DNA of 64,000 nt from Erythroxylum novogranatense (lineage: Eukaryota > Streptophyta > Magnoliopsida > Malpighiales > Erythroxylaceae), in assembly GCA_029891385.1 (NCBI GenBank), contig CM057233.1:33462540-33526539 (forward strand). The letters run 5' to 3'. Position numbers and translations under genes: made by a program. Shown here in pieces: positions 46,707-56,979 of this stretch. Each line of letters opens with the position of its first letter. The first letter of the stretch is position 1. Below the pieces are notes generated by a model that worked only from the letters and a program-made list of their open reading frames with translations, made no database searches and was not told where the DNA came from.

Positions 46707-46730
46707 TATATATATATATATATATAAAGG
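46707..46730 (+). promoter_or_regulatory. TATA-type promoter element of the D LTR
   Basis: A (TA)n run ends in TATAAAGG. The second LTR has the same at about 54,671-54,695. The leader downstream is CT-rich. Activity is inferred. Confidence 0.5.
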
Positions 46731-47017
46731 CTAAAACGTGGATGGCAAGAGAAGCTTCCAATTTTGCCTTGTCATCTTTGTATTAAATGACAAAATGAAA
46801 AGGTGAGATAGGTGTGCTCGTTGGTTGAAGAGAGATTAGTGTGGAAGGATATAAGTGGTTTAAAACAATTTTTAAACCTAAGTGAATGGGATGATCATCG
46901 TGGGTTTTAGAAAAGGTTTCTAAAACATAAGCTTTCATCTCCTCTCCTTCAACGAGCATCTCCTTCCAAGCTTTTTCTTCATCTCTCCTTCATCATCATT
47001 TTCCAAGCTCTCCAGAA

Positions 47018-47028
47018 CAAAGGTAAGA
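47018..47028 (+). promoter_or_regulatory. Splice-donor-like site in the D LTR
   Basis: CAAAG|GTAAGAT fits the plant donor consensus well. With the acceptor at 49,343-49,344 it would define a leader intron of about 2.3 kb that includes the primer site. The second LTR keeps it (about 54,981-54,991). Confidence 0.5.
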
Positions 47029-47254
47029 TCTAGCAGTATTTAATTTGTTCTAGCTATTCCCAGGTCAAAGGGTTTGTCCTGGTTAGGTTTTTCGATCTCT
47101 GCGTGGATACCGTTAGAGACGGTCTCCTTTGGTCGTTTTGGTTTGACTTTGTTATATAGTCACATGGATCCTGGCTTTCGGGAAGGTCCCGGAACAAAAA
47201 TTTTTGTTTTCCGCACCGTGGGCATGTGATGCTCACACCGGGATTTTCCTACAG

Positions 47255-47266
47255 TGGTATCAGAGC
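47255..47266 (+). other. Primer binding site of D (initiator-Met tRNA)
   Basis: TGGTATCAGAGC, one base after the LTR end CCTACA at 47,253. The copy after the second LTR is host DNA (TGGGTATCATT), as expected. Confidence 0.92.
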
Positions 47267-48377
47267 CACTTGTGTCGTATATAACGAAGAAACCATGACT
47301 AGGTCGGAGCTGCCTATTGCTTGTGACGATGATGCATGTTGTATATGTGAATTTCGAATTCAGTATAGAGATCTTGTTTTCGAAATTTTCTTGCCCAGAT
47401 ATGTTCACAAGATGTTGTTGCATATGTCTGTGGAATCCCGGAATTTATCAATGTGATTTGATATGGTTTTGCTAATTTATTCCCTAATGTTCTGATTGCT
47501 GTGTTTGAGCACATTCAATGAATAGGCATGTTTATAAATTCGATAATAAATTGTAGAAAATTTTTTTTTCGGATTTTCTTTCACCGAAATATCTCTAATA
47601 TGTTTATTAATGTCTATGAGAAAGGAAAAATGTTTTCAAGGTGATTTACTATTTATTTGAGAATTTATTGTGTGCTGCTGGGAATAACTGTGTTGAGGAA
47701 CACAGATTCTACATTGGCTTAGTTTCTGAGGTTGAATGAGTTTTTTATGGAAATAAATCCTGAAAAAATTTATGGAGCATGTTGTGAACGTGTTATAACC
47801 TCTGTAATTTTATCAGAAGTTATTGAAATTGTTTCAATGAGTGTTTCAAGCAAAAGGCAAAGCTTGGAAGTTTTGAGAAAGTTGCTGGAGCTGTTTTGTT
47901 TGGAATGAGAAAATGTGTAGTTTTCTATTCCAATGCCTTGGATCATTTTTAATGTGATTAAAAATGTGTTATATTGATGTTGTATACTTTCCAAATTGAA
48001 TTTCTTGAAATTAGGTTTCCAAACAATTTTCGGATGTCAAATGTGTCTCATTAGCGTCTCGTTAGTATATTCCCTTATCTTGATTGTTTTGGCCGTCACA
48101 AATTTTGTGACCAGTACCGAAGTAGTCTTGATAAAGTGTAGACTACCTAGAAATACTTAGAGTGATAATTTGATATTCTCAAATTATTTGAAAATCTAAA
48201 TGAATAAGAGTGTATTCATTAATTTCAAGTTTCATGTATAGTTTGACTATATATGGTAAGCATGGAACAATGAAAGTGTTTCATTGGTACATCATAATAA
48301 AGGATATTACACTTGGTATTGTGAATTTGATCTACACGGATTGAGAAATTAGCCGATTAGAGAGCAGGCCAAAAACC

Positions 48378-48590
48378 AGTTGACTAGCACATGTTCCAAT
48401 GATCGGTACGTCCATTCCAAATGACTAGAACATGCACGGTCGATCGAAAGTGGATTCCAATGACTAGAACATGCACCATTGACCGAACTTGCACAAGATA
48501 AATTATAGTAGTCGACTAGCACAAGTTCCAGTCGACTGGCACATGCACCAGTCGACTAGAACATGCACCAGTCGACTACAACAACATGCA
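48378..48590 (+). repeat. Degenerate repeat of about 20-24 bp with GTCGAC palindrome
   Basis: The clearest units are CCAGTCGACTAGAACATGCA-like words at about 48,508-48,585; decayed units reach back to about 48,378 (CAGTTGACTAGCACATGTTCC). GTCGAC is self-complementary, and AGTCGACT gives an 8 bp palindrome. Confidence 0.75.
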
Positions 48591-49031
48591 GAGGTGGGAT
48601 GATGGATGATTTTAGGTATAGACTCAATGTGATTGATGAAATACCCTAAATCATACCATATAGTCATGGTGACTATAATCCTATAGCTTGGAGAAGAAGA
48701 AGATGAGACCTGAAAACCCTCATACTTAATATGAAAACTCACGTCTTCCATTAATATGCGGAGAACCAGAGTTCTTATAGAGTTGGGTTGTTGGGTAAAC
48801 CCAAGCTCACTCTATACGAATATGTTCGAACCATGAAAATAAGATTTTCGGATTAATGGGTCGGTTTTCACTAGAAGCGTTGATTTGTTGAGTAAACTCA
48901 AGGTCAACGTGGACAGAGGCAAATTTGGGTAGTGTACATCAGATGTACGCGCATCAAGAGTTGATAACCCAATGGGTGTGCATACATCACGAGTTGATAG
49001 CACTAGTCGATAGTTGCATCTATGAAGCAAA

Positions 49032-49205
49032 TGGTATGACCGATACCTGCCGATAGATCTAAGGTGGCTTGTTGGGTAAACCCAAGGTCAATTTAGTAAT
49101 GTCGGATATCTAAGATGCAATTGGTATGACCGATACCTACCGATTGACCTATGGTGGCTTGTTGGGTAAACCCAAGGTCATTGTTAGGAATGTCGGATAT
49201 CGACC
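49032..49205 (+). repeat. Tandem duplication, 2 x 90 bp, in the D leader
   Basis: TGGTATGACCGATACCTRCC starts units at 49,032 and 49,122. Both contain GGTGGCTTGTTGGGTAAACC and then AATGTCGGATATC. The GGGTAAACCC core forms a short hairpin. Confidence 0.88.
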
Positions 49206-49322
49206 CACTAGGACATTTTGTCATTATGTTTCTTGGATTCGTACTGAGGGTTATGGATTCTTTGAAACTAGTGGGAGCCATATGCAAGTCCTTATGATCA
49301 TGCATTTAATTCTATTCTAACA

Positions 49323-49344
49323 TTCTTTCTCTCTTTCTCTTTAG
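49323..49344 (+). promoter_or_regulatory. Splice-acceptor-like site before D gag
   Basis: The run TTCTTTCTCTCTTTCTCTTTAG is almost pure pyrimidine and ends in AG at 49,343-49,344, followed by G. The gag ATG is 12 bases on, at 49,356. Confidence 0.5.
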
Positions 49345-49355
49345 GTTGATTGAAG

Positions 49356-50240
49356 ATGACTTCAAGTGTGAACTTGCGCTCACTTATGGACTCAAACAAA
49401 TTAACTGGACCAAATTTTCTTGATTGGCTAAGAAATATGAGAATTGTTCTCAGGTCTGAGGAACTGGGATATGTCCTAGATGTTCCACTTCCTAATCCAC
49501 CTGCTGCTGATACTTCTGATGAGGATCAGAAAGTATATCGAAAGCATCTCAAAGACAGTGACATAGCAACCTGTACTATGCTTGCCTCGATGTCACCAGA
49601 GCTGCAGAAGCAGCATGAGTCTATGGATGCTCATACTATAGTGTTTCATCTTAGGGAGCTGTTTGATGAGCAAGCTCGGTCTGAAAGGTTCGAGACCTCG
49701 AGGTTACTCTTCACTACTAAGATGACTCCAGGTTCATCTGCAGTGCAGTATGCACTGAAGATGAATGGGTATATTAAGAGGTTGGCTGTCTTAGGTTTTG
49801 TCATGGATTATGAATTAAGTGTTGACTTAATTCTAGTTGGATTGTCTGATAGGTATTCACAGTTTGTGTTAAACTATCGGATGAATCAAGTATCCACGAC
49901 AATCCCTGAGTTGAACAATCTGCTCAAGACAGCAGAGCAAGCTATCAAGAAGGATAGCAAGCAAGTGCTTATGGTGGACTCTTCTTCTGGTTCCAAGAAA
50001 AAGAAACTGAAGAAGAAGAGGTCTAAGAAACCGAAAGGAAGTATAGCCAAGAAGAAAACCAAAGAGACTGCACCAAAAGGAACTTGCTTCCATTGTGGCA
50101 AGACTGGCCACTGGAAGAGGAACTATAAAGTCTATCTGGAGGAACTGAAGCAGAAGAAGGCATCAGATGCCTCGACTTCTTCAGGTATGTTTGTCATTGA
50201 GGTTAATAATGTTTCTGATCATAACATATGGGTATTAGAT
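49356..50240 (+). pseudogene. D gag and protease start
   Basis: The ATG at 49,356 opens MTSSVNLRSL, with the copia capsid pattern GPNFLDWLRNMRIVL near residue 18-32, and the UBN2-like FETSRLLFTTKM, VLGFVMDYELSVDLILVGLS blocks. A Lys-rich stretch at about residues 205-240 precedes the zinc knuckle CFHCGKTGHWKRNY (about 50,087-50,128), where the last Cys is Tyr. The protease site LDTGCGSHI follows at about 50,236-50,262 in the same frame. The frame is lost just after that, near 50,275-50,300. Everything up to there is open, about 300 codons, so gag itself could still be translated. Confidence 0.88.
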
Positions 50241-51345
50241 ACCGGTTGTGGCTCACACATATGCAATGATATGCAGGGCCTCGGGGACGAGAGATGCACT
50301 CATGAAGGGAGAACTAGACCTGCGTGTGGGAAATGGAGCAAGAGTTGCTGCATTAGCCGTAGGCACTTACTTTTTGTCACTCCCCACTGGGCTTGTAATT
50401 AAATTGGATGATTGTTATTTTGTACCTATATTAACAAATAACATATTGTCTGTTTCTTGTTTAAATAGAGCTGGTTTCCATTTGACTTTTAGTAACAATG
50501 GTTGTTCTATTAGTTTGAATGGAATGCTTTATGGTACTGGTACTTTATGCAATGGAATTTACATATTAGATATGTCACATCCAATTATGAATGTCAATGA
50601 CACGAAAAGACATAAACGAGATAATTTAAAATCAACTTACTTATGGCATTGTCGCCTTGGCCATATAAATGAGAGACGCATAGCTAAGCTCCATAAGAGT
50701 AGAAGTTTATGGTCATTTGATTATGAATCATATGACACATGCGAATCTTGTTTATTAGGCAAGATGACTAAATTACCCTTTAAGGGAAAGGGTGAACGAG
50801 CGACTGGAGTATTAGACCTAATACATTCAGATGTATGTGGTCCGATGTCCATCCATGCTAGAAGTGGTTCTCTTTACTTTATTACCTTTATCGATGATTA
50901 TTCTCGATATGGGTACCTTTATCTGATGAGATACAAATATGAAGCGTTTGAAAAGTTCAAACAATTCAGAAATGAAGTAGAAAACCAACTTGGGAAAAGT
51001 ATCAAGACATTGCGATCTGATCGTGGTGGAGAATACTTAGACCAAGAGTTTTTGGATTATCTCAGAGATAATGGGATTTTATCTCAATGGACTCCTCCTT
51101 ACACACCACAACATAATGGTGTGGTAGAAAGGAGAAATCGAACCTTGTTAGACATGGTACGATCAATGATGGGCTTTGCAAAGTTACCAAAATCCTTTTG
51201 GGGGTATGCACTCGAGACAGCTGTTTACTTGCTAAACAGAGTTCCATCAAAGACAGTTGATGTTACTCCATATGAGATGTGGACTAACAAAAGACCCTAT
51301 CTTACTCATTTGAAAAGTTTGGGGTTGTCCTGCTTATGTGAAGCG
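50241..51345 (+). pseudogene. D protease rest and integrase
   Basis: After a shift near 50,280 the frame 50,248-51,360 gives DLRVGNGARVAALAVGTY, the pre-integrase zinc finger (LWHCRLGHINERRIAKLH, then CESCLLGK) and the integrase core. The catalytic residues are present: Asp in LIHSDVCGPM, Asp in LRSDRGGEY, Glu in HNGVVERRNRT. A one-base insertion in an A-run near 51,315 shifts the frame again: VWGCPAYVK continues in the frame that starts at 51,338. Apart from the two shifts this domain looks intact. Confidence 0.9.
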
Positions 51346-53232
51346 GACACAGTCAGATAAACTTGATGCAAAATCTGACAAGTGTTTGTTCGTAGGATAT
51401 CCTAAAGAAACAATGGGATATCAGTTCTATCTAGCTGAGGAACAAAAGGTGTTTGTTTCAAAGCATGCTGTCTTTTTAGAGAAAGAGTTTCTTTTACAAG
51501 AAGACAGTGGGAGCAAAATTCAACTTGAAGAAGTTCAAGATCCACGAACAGACGCAGATCAACTGCCTGAACCTGAAACTGTGACTCATACAGATGAAGT
51601 AACAGTTCAACCTTCTACAACACACGAAGTTCGTAGGTCACGTAGGATACGCTCTGTTCCCGAGAGATATGGATTTCTCATGAGTGAACAGAATGACGTA
51701 ATGCTCATAGAAGATGATGAGCCTACCACCTATGAAGAGGTTCTGAAGAGTTCAGAGTCTGAGAAATGGCTTCATGCCATGAAGTCTGAAATGGATTCCA
51801 TGTATGAAAACCAAGTATGGACTTTGGTTGATGCACCCGAAGGAATAAAACCCATAGGGTGTAAATGGGATTTCAAGAAGAAAACCGACATGGATGGTAA
51901 TGTGATTACCTATAAAGCAAGGCTTGTGGCTAAAGGTTTTCGTCAAAGACAAGGAGTTGACTACGACGAGACCTTCAGCCCAGTAGCAATGCTTAAATCC
52001 ATAAGGATACTCCTAGCCATTGCCACTCATTATGATTATGAGATTTGACAAATGGATGTGAAGACAACTTTCCTAAATGGAAATTTAGCTGAGGATGTGT
52101 ATATGACACAACCTGAGGGCTTCACCTCCTATGATGGCGAAAAGGTATGCAAGCTTCAGAAATCCATCTATGGATTGAAACAAGCATCTAGGAGTTGGAA
52201 TATCCATTTTGATGAGGTAATCAAAGAGTTTGGTTTCTCATAAAATTCGGATGAATATTGTGTGTATAAGAAGGTTAATGGGACTGCAATCGTATTCCTT
52301 GTGCTATATGTGGATGACATATTATTACTAGGAAACGATGTCTCTATGCTACAATCAGTCAAGATTTGGTTATCCAAACAATTTTCCATGAAAGACCTTG
52401 GTGAAGCAACTTATATCCTTGGGATAAGAATCTATACAGATAGATCAAAAAGATTGCTTGGTCTTTCACAATCAACGTACATAGACAAGATGCTAAAGAG
52501 GTTTAGCATGGAACAATCCAAGAGAGGGTACCTTCCCATCACTCATGGGATAACACTCTCGAAATCTATGTGTCCTAAGACACAAATGAGAGGATGCGTA
52601 TGGATATGATCCCGTATGCATCTGCAATAGGATCTATCATGTACGCAATGCTATGTACGAGACCCGATGTATCATATGCTCTAAGTGTTATGAGCAGATA
52701 CCAATCGGATCCTGGTGAGGGTCACTGGGTGGCTGTCAAGAATACCCTCAAGTACTTGCGAAGGACTAAGGATGTTTTCTTCATATATGGGGATGGAGAT
52801 CTCCAGGTGAGCGGGTATACAGATGCCAGTTTCCAATCTGATAAGGATGATTCCAAATCCCAATCAGGTTATATATTCACACTGAACGACGGGGCGGTCA
52901 GTTGGAAGAGTTCCAAACAAGAGACGACTGCCGATTCAACAACCGAGGCAGAGTACATTGCCGCTTCAGAAGCAGCAAAGGAAGCCGTTTGGATCAAGAA
53001 GTTCATTACTGAACTTGGTGTGGTTCCTAGCAGTGATGGACCCATACAGTTGTATTGTGACAATAATGGGGCTATTGCGCAGGCGAAGGAACCAAGGTCT
53101 CATCAACGATCCAAACACGTACTCCGCAGATATCATCTAATCAGGGAAATCATTGGTCGAGGTGATGTGCAGATAGAGAGAATTCCCACAGAGCAGAATA
53201 TTGTTGATCCGTTGACAAAGCCATTGTCATAG
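51338..53232 (+). pseudogene. D reverse transcriptase and RNase H
   Basis: 51,338-52,048 holds the C-terminal integrase domain and the RT start (KWDFKKKTDMDGN, YKARLVAKGFRQRQGVDYDETFSPVA). A TGA at 52,046-52,048 stands where the family has Trp before QMDVKT. The frame goes on with DVKTTFLNG, then a second stop at 52,241-52,243, then YVDDILLLGND, the catalytic box (about 52,310-52,330). A shift near 52,590 leads to 52,594-53,232 with PYASAIGSIMYAMLCTRPD and the RNase H (SGYTDASFQSD, ADSTTEAEYIA, LYCDNNGA, RSKHVLRRYHLIRE). It ends VDPLTKPLS at TAG 53,230-53,232. Two stops and one shift; catalytic residues kept. Confidence 0.92.
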
Positions 53233-53295
53233 AAGAGTTTCGATTCTTATGTACTCGCCTATGGTAATAGATATCAAGGCGATTGGCTTTAGGTC

Positions 53296-53306
53296 AAGTG
53301 GGAGAT
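53296..53306 (+). other. Polypurine tract of D
   Basis: AAGTGGGAGAT directly before the LTR start TGTTAGAG. This is the usual copia form. Confidence 0.85.
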
Positions 53307-55218
53307 TGTTAGAGTAGTGCCCTGAAGGCAATCTCCTTTAGCGTATTTTATACCAATTTGTGTACATTCTTTATAAATAAATAAAGAAAGGCATATTTCA
53401 TTACGTTGCTGTTCATTATTTATGAACTGATATTGATCAATAAGCAAATTAATGAAGTCCATGATATATGACATAGCATGAAGGAAATTATGATGTGATC
53501 ATACTCGAGATTCTTATCATGTGCAATTATGTCAAGATCTAAATTATCCCTAGTCATAGGATTACCGAGGCTGGACATCGAGAATCCGGATAGACTAGCA
53601 CATCTCAAGCTCCTTGATTTGATCAAGCAGTGGATCTCAGAAACTGTACATATGAGATATTTAGGGTTGAGATGTGGATGCTTACTAGAGGTAGTAAGTA
53701 CATTGGATGACCAGCTTTGAGATCATCACATGGATGTCCTATTCTAATGTTAGTGATAATCTCATCATAGCAATGGTGCAAGTATCCTTAGACTTGAGCT
53801 ACTCAAGGATATCTTGGATACTGATTATATGCTTTGACTCCATTCCTTGTTACCTTACAGAGGTCGCTCATAGGGTGGTGCTTGGGTACAGCTTGAGGTA
53901 TTCGAAGGTAATTGAGTAGCCAATAGAGGATTCACCACTTCTATGATAGCAGAAGATGATACCCATGGCCTCTTGTCAGGGTCATTACATGGAAATCTCT
54001 GATCAGAGTACATATGTCATGAAGAGTGTCTTCATTGACATATTAAGTATTAAGTAATGAGTCCCAGGACAAGAACTGAAATCACTTGGACTAGATTTGA
54101 CATAGTCAGTCTAGTAAGAGTTGACACATTGCCCATACTCATAACCAAGTGGGGTATAGCATGGTGAAAGGACGAATTGCACAGTAATTGTCTATGGAAA
54201 GGTTCGTGATATGGTCCATGATGAATATATGTTTATTCGTCAAACCAATTACTTTCCGGTCAATTGGGGGTCATGATGTGTTGCTAGATACCGCTCATGA
54301 CTTGCTCAGATTAAGTGTTAATCTAAGTGGCCAACATAACCGGAAACCTAATGGGTCACACGCATAAGAGTGTCTCGGAGAATTTGTAAAATAGTTTTGG
54401 ATAGAGATCCAATATATGGAGAGCAATCGGATTAAATGGATCCTGATGAGATCGAGATATGTCCAGATGAGATCGCGACATTGATATTGCTGAAAAACGT
54501 TTCCAGGGGTTTTTCCCATACGGGACCCTTAGAGGTAGAGACCGACCCAGTGTGTTGGACCACTTCAAGATTTATTTATATATAATTAATTAATTAATTA
54601 AAGAATTAATTAATTAATATATATATATAAGTGTTCACGTGGAAGAAGGAAAGGTCTTAGCATTTTAACTTTATATATATATATATATATAAAGGCTAAA
54701 ACGTGGATGGCAAGAGAAGCTTCCAATTTTGCCTTGTCATCTTTGTATTAAATGACAAAATGAAAAGGTGAGATAGGTGTGCTCGTTGGTTGAAGAGAGA
54801 TTAGTGTGGAAGGATATAAGTGGTTTAAAACAAGTTTTAAACCTAAGTGAATGGGATAATCATCGTGGGTTTTAGAAAAGGTTTCTAAAACATAAGCTTT
54901 CATCTCCTCTCCTTCAACGAGCATCTCCTTCCAAGCTTTTTCTTCATCTCTCCTTCATCATCATTTTCCAAGCTCTCAAGAACAAAGGTAAGATCTAGCA
55001 GTCTTTAATTTGTTCTAGCTATTCCCGGGTCAAAGGGTTTGTCCCGGTTAGGTTTTTCGATCTCTGCGTGGATACCGTTAGAGACGGTCTCCTTTGGTCA
55101 TTTTGGTTTGACTTTGTTATATAGTCACATGGATCCTGGCTTTCGGGAAGGTCCCGGAATAAAAAATTTTGTTTTCCGCACCGTGGGCATGTGATGCTCA
55201 CACTGGGATTTTCCTACA
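53307..55218 (+). mobile_element. D 3' LTR
   Basis: 1,912 bp, collinear with the 5' LTR. Many differences between the two are at CAG/CTG: for example 53,505 ACTCGAGATT against ACTACTGAGATT at 45,542, and GATAGCAGAAG near 53,945 against GATAGCGAAG near 45,979. AT microsatellites lie at 54,573-54,629 and 54,671-54,693. Confidence 0.94.
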
Positions 55219-55223
55219 TGGGT

Positions 55224-56964
55224 ATCATTCCATGATTCTTCTCAACACTATCCCCATACCAAAGTTCATTTAAGTATAACTAACACTTAGGTTTATGCCT
55301 CTTTAGAATCACTGAAGTCGCAATTCATTTCTCACTAACTTACTTTCATCTTAGTTCTATCGTCTCATTTTCTATTGTCTCATTTCTATCGTATACTTTT
55401 CCATTGTCTCATTTCTATCGTCTGCTTTTCCATCGTCTCATTTTTATCGTTTGCTTTTTCATCGTCTCATTTCTATCATCTACTTTTCCATCGTCTCATT
55501 TCTATCGTCTCATTTTCCATCGTCTAATTTCTATTGTCTGCTTTTCTTCTGTCTGTTTTTCTATCGTCTGCTTTCTTCCGTTTCCTTTTCTATCGCCTCA
55601 TTTCCATCATCTGCTTTTCTATCGCCTCATTTCCATCGTCTGCTTTTCTATCATCTGCTTTCTTCCGTCTTCTTTTCTATCGTCTGCTTTCTTCCTTCTG
55701 TTTTTCTATCGTCTCATTTCTATTGTCTCATTTTCTATCGTTTGCTTTTCCATCGTCTGTTTTCTTCCGTCTACTTTTATATCGTCTCCTTTTCTATCCA
55801 GAACATCTCCACTTACAAGAATCATAACTTTTGACTCTGATATCCAAAATTGTCATACTATTTATCATTGGAAAGATAAAAGAAAGCTCTACAATTTTTC
55901 AGAAGGCAATTTTGCCAGAATCTATCTAAATCAAGTCCATATTTTCTCCCAAAATCATAACACAAATTTTTACAATCAGCTTTCAACACTTTACCTTTAA
56001 CTCATCTCCTACCTGAATTATCTCTTTCATCAAACTCCAAAAATCACTTTTACAACACTCAATGCTCATAACCTTTCAAACACTAAATTAAAATCGTAAC
56101 CGGATTTTTCATCTTCCAACAATACAGTATTTATGAATAAACACATAAATGTCATTTTTCATGCAGATGATAGTAACTTAGCAATTTGTTGCATGAATCC
56201 CCAACTCTAAAAGATTTATTTACTACTTACCTGCTGAAACTCCAAAATCTTAAAGCCCTACTCTCCACAAAATTTTTGTACTTCACTGAGTGAAATGATC
56301 AGTTTCTAGTTTTTCTTAGGATAGAGTATACAAATGGAAAAGTAGGTTTGGTTAAAGAAAGGAAAAACACAGAAGTCAGTTAGAAGGTATTTGATGAAAA
56401 ACTCTGTGTTTTCAAAAAGAAGTTCTTGAAAGATGATAATAAAGAAGGGACTTGGACAAGACTTAACCTATCGATTCTCAAAGAATAGTAACCTACTTCT
56501 AGCAAGAGTACAAAAGCCTAAGTGACACTTGTCACTTACCCAATACCCAAGTTCCAACGTAGTTTCTTTTGAAACTAACTCCCTTGACTGTCATCTTTAC
56601 AATCCAACTATCTCCAACACTTCTTTTAATTTTTTGTTTTCTATTATATATATATATATATATGTCTTTCTCAATGCTCCATAATTTTCTAAGTTGACAC
56701 CTAAATTCACCAACACGTACAAATATCGAATTTCCACCAATCACTAATATTTCCAATGTAAAAACATTCATAATTCACAAATCAATCAAATTATACTCGG
56801 AATTATTCATGAATGCATGTACAATTATTTTCATGTGCAAATAAATTCACTATTTATGTATAAGTGTATGGCATATCATGCATGAACATGGAAATGCATC
56901 TCTAACTCTCATTAGTCACTCACATTTACTATTCTAATCCTCCCACAAGTAATGGGATGTTACA
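55224..56964 (-). mobile_element. A3 3' LTR, piece 3
   Basis: Continues from the D insertion to the LTR end TGTAACATCCCATT (minus strand) at 56,964. It contains the pyrimidine minisatellite at 55,330-55,800, one shared LTR module (about 55,808-55,950), a near-perfect donor-like CAG|GTAAGT at 56,225-56,233 (minus strand) and a TA microsatellite at 56,645-56,662. Confidence 0.9.
55330..55800 (-). repeat. Minisatellite TCTCATTTCTATCGTCTGCTTTTCCATCG-like, A3 3' LTR
   Basis: Short words such as TCTATCGTCT, GCTTTTC and CATTTC are shuffled over 470 bp. The plus-strand open frames here, up to 198 codons and rich in Ser/Phe/Leu, come from the repeat. The matching array in the 5' LTR is 62,160-62,595, with units in a different order and number. 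Confidence 0.88.
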
Positions 56965-56979
56965 ACTCTCCCCTCCTTC
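56965..56979 (-). other. Polypurine tract of A3
   Basis: On the minus strand GAAGGAGGGGAGAGT directly precedes the 3' LTR. Confidence 0.85.

Larger units (their letters stand above)
45346..47253 (+). mobile_element. D 5' LTR
   Basis: TGTTAGAGTCGTGCC to TTTTCCTACA. A (TA)n run ending TATAAAGG at about 46,707-46,730 can act as TATA box, and AAG|GTAAGA at 47,020-47,027 is a strong donor-like site about 295 bp later. A second AT microsatellite lies at 46,611-46,664. Confidence 0.94.
47267..49355 (+). other. D untranslated leader between primer site and gag
   Basis: About 2.1 kb without a long conserved frame. It has three repeat sets: 21 bp-like units with GTCGAC near 48,378-48,590, TTGGGTAAACCCAA hairpin words near 48,790, 49,080 and 49,165, and a 90 bp duplication at 49,032-49,205. 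It ends in a pyrimidine-rich acceptor-like site 12 bases before the gag ATG. Confidence 0.75.
45346..55218 (+). mobile_element. D: complete Ty1/copia retrotransposon
   Basis: Plus strand, 9,873 bp, target duplication TGGGT at 45,341-45,345 and 55,219-55,223. LTRs are 45,346-47,253 (1,908 bp) and 53,307-55,218 (1,912 bp), TGTTAGAG...CCTACA. Initiator-Met primer site, a 2.1 kb leader, one gag-pol in copia order (gag, protease, integrase, RT, RNase H) and a polypurine tract are all present. A few frameshifts and two stops break the frame. The LTRs look nearly identical outside CAG/CTG-like words, so the insertion is young. Confidence 0.96.

Noticed and set aside
55404..56000. 198-codon open frame on the plus strand, and the 179-codon relative at 62,257-62,796
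   Set aside because: Both lie across the pyrimidine minisatellite and a module of the A3 LTRs, on the strand opposite to the element. The protein is a shuffled Ser/Phe/Leu/His repeat, as expected from CT-rich repeats.
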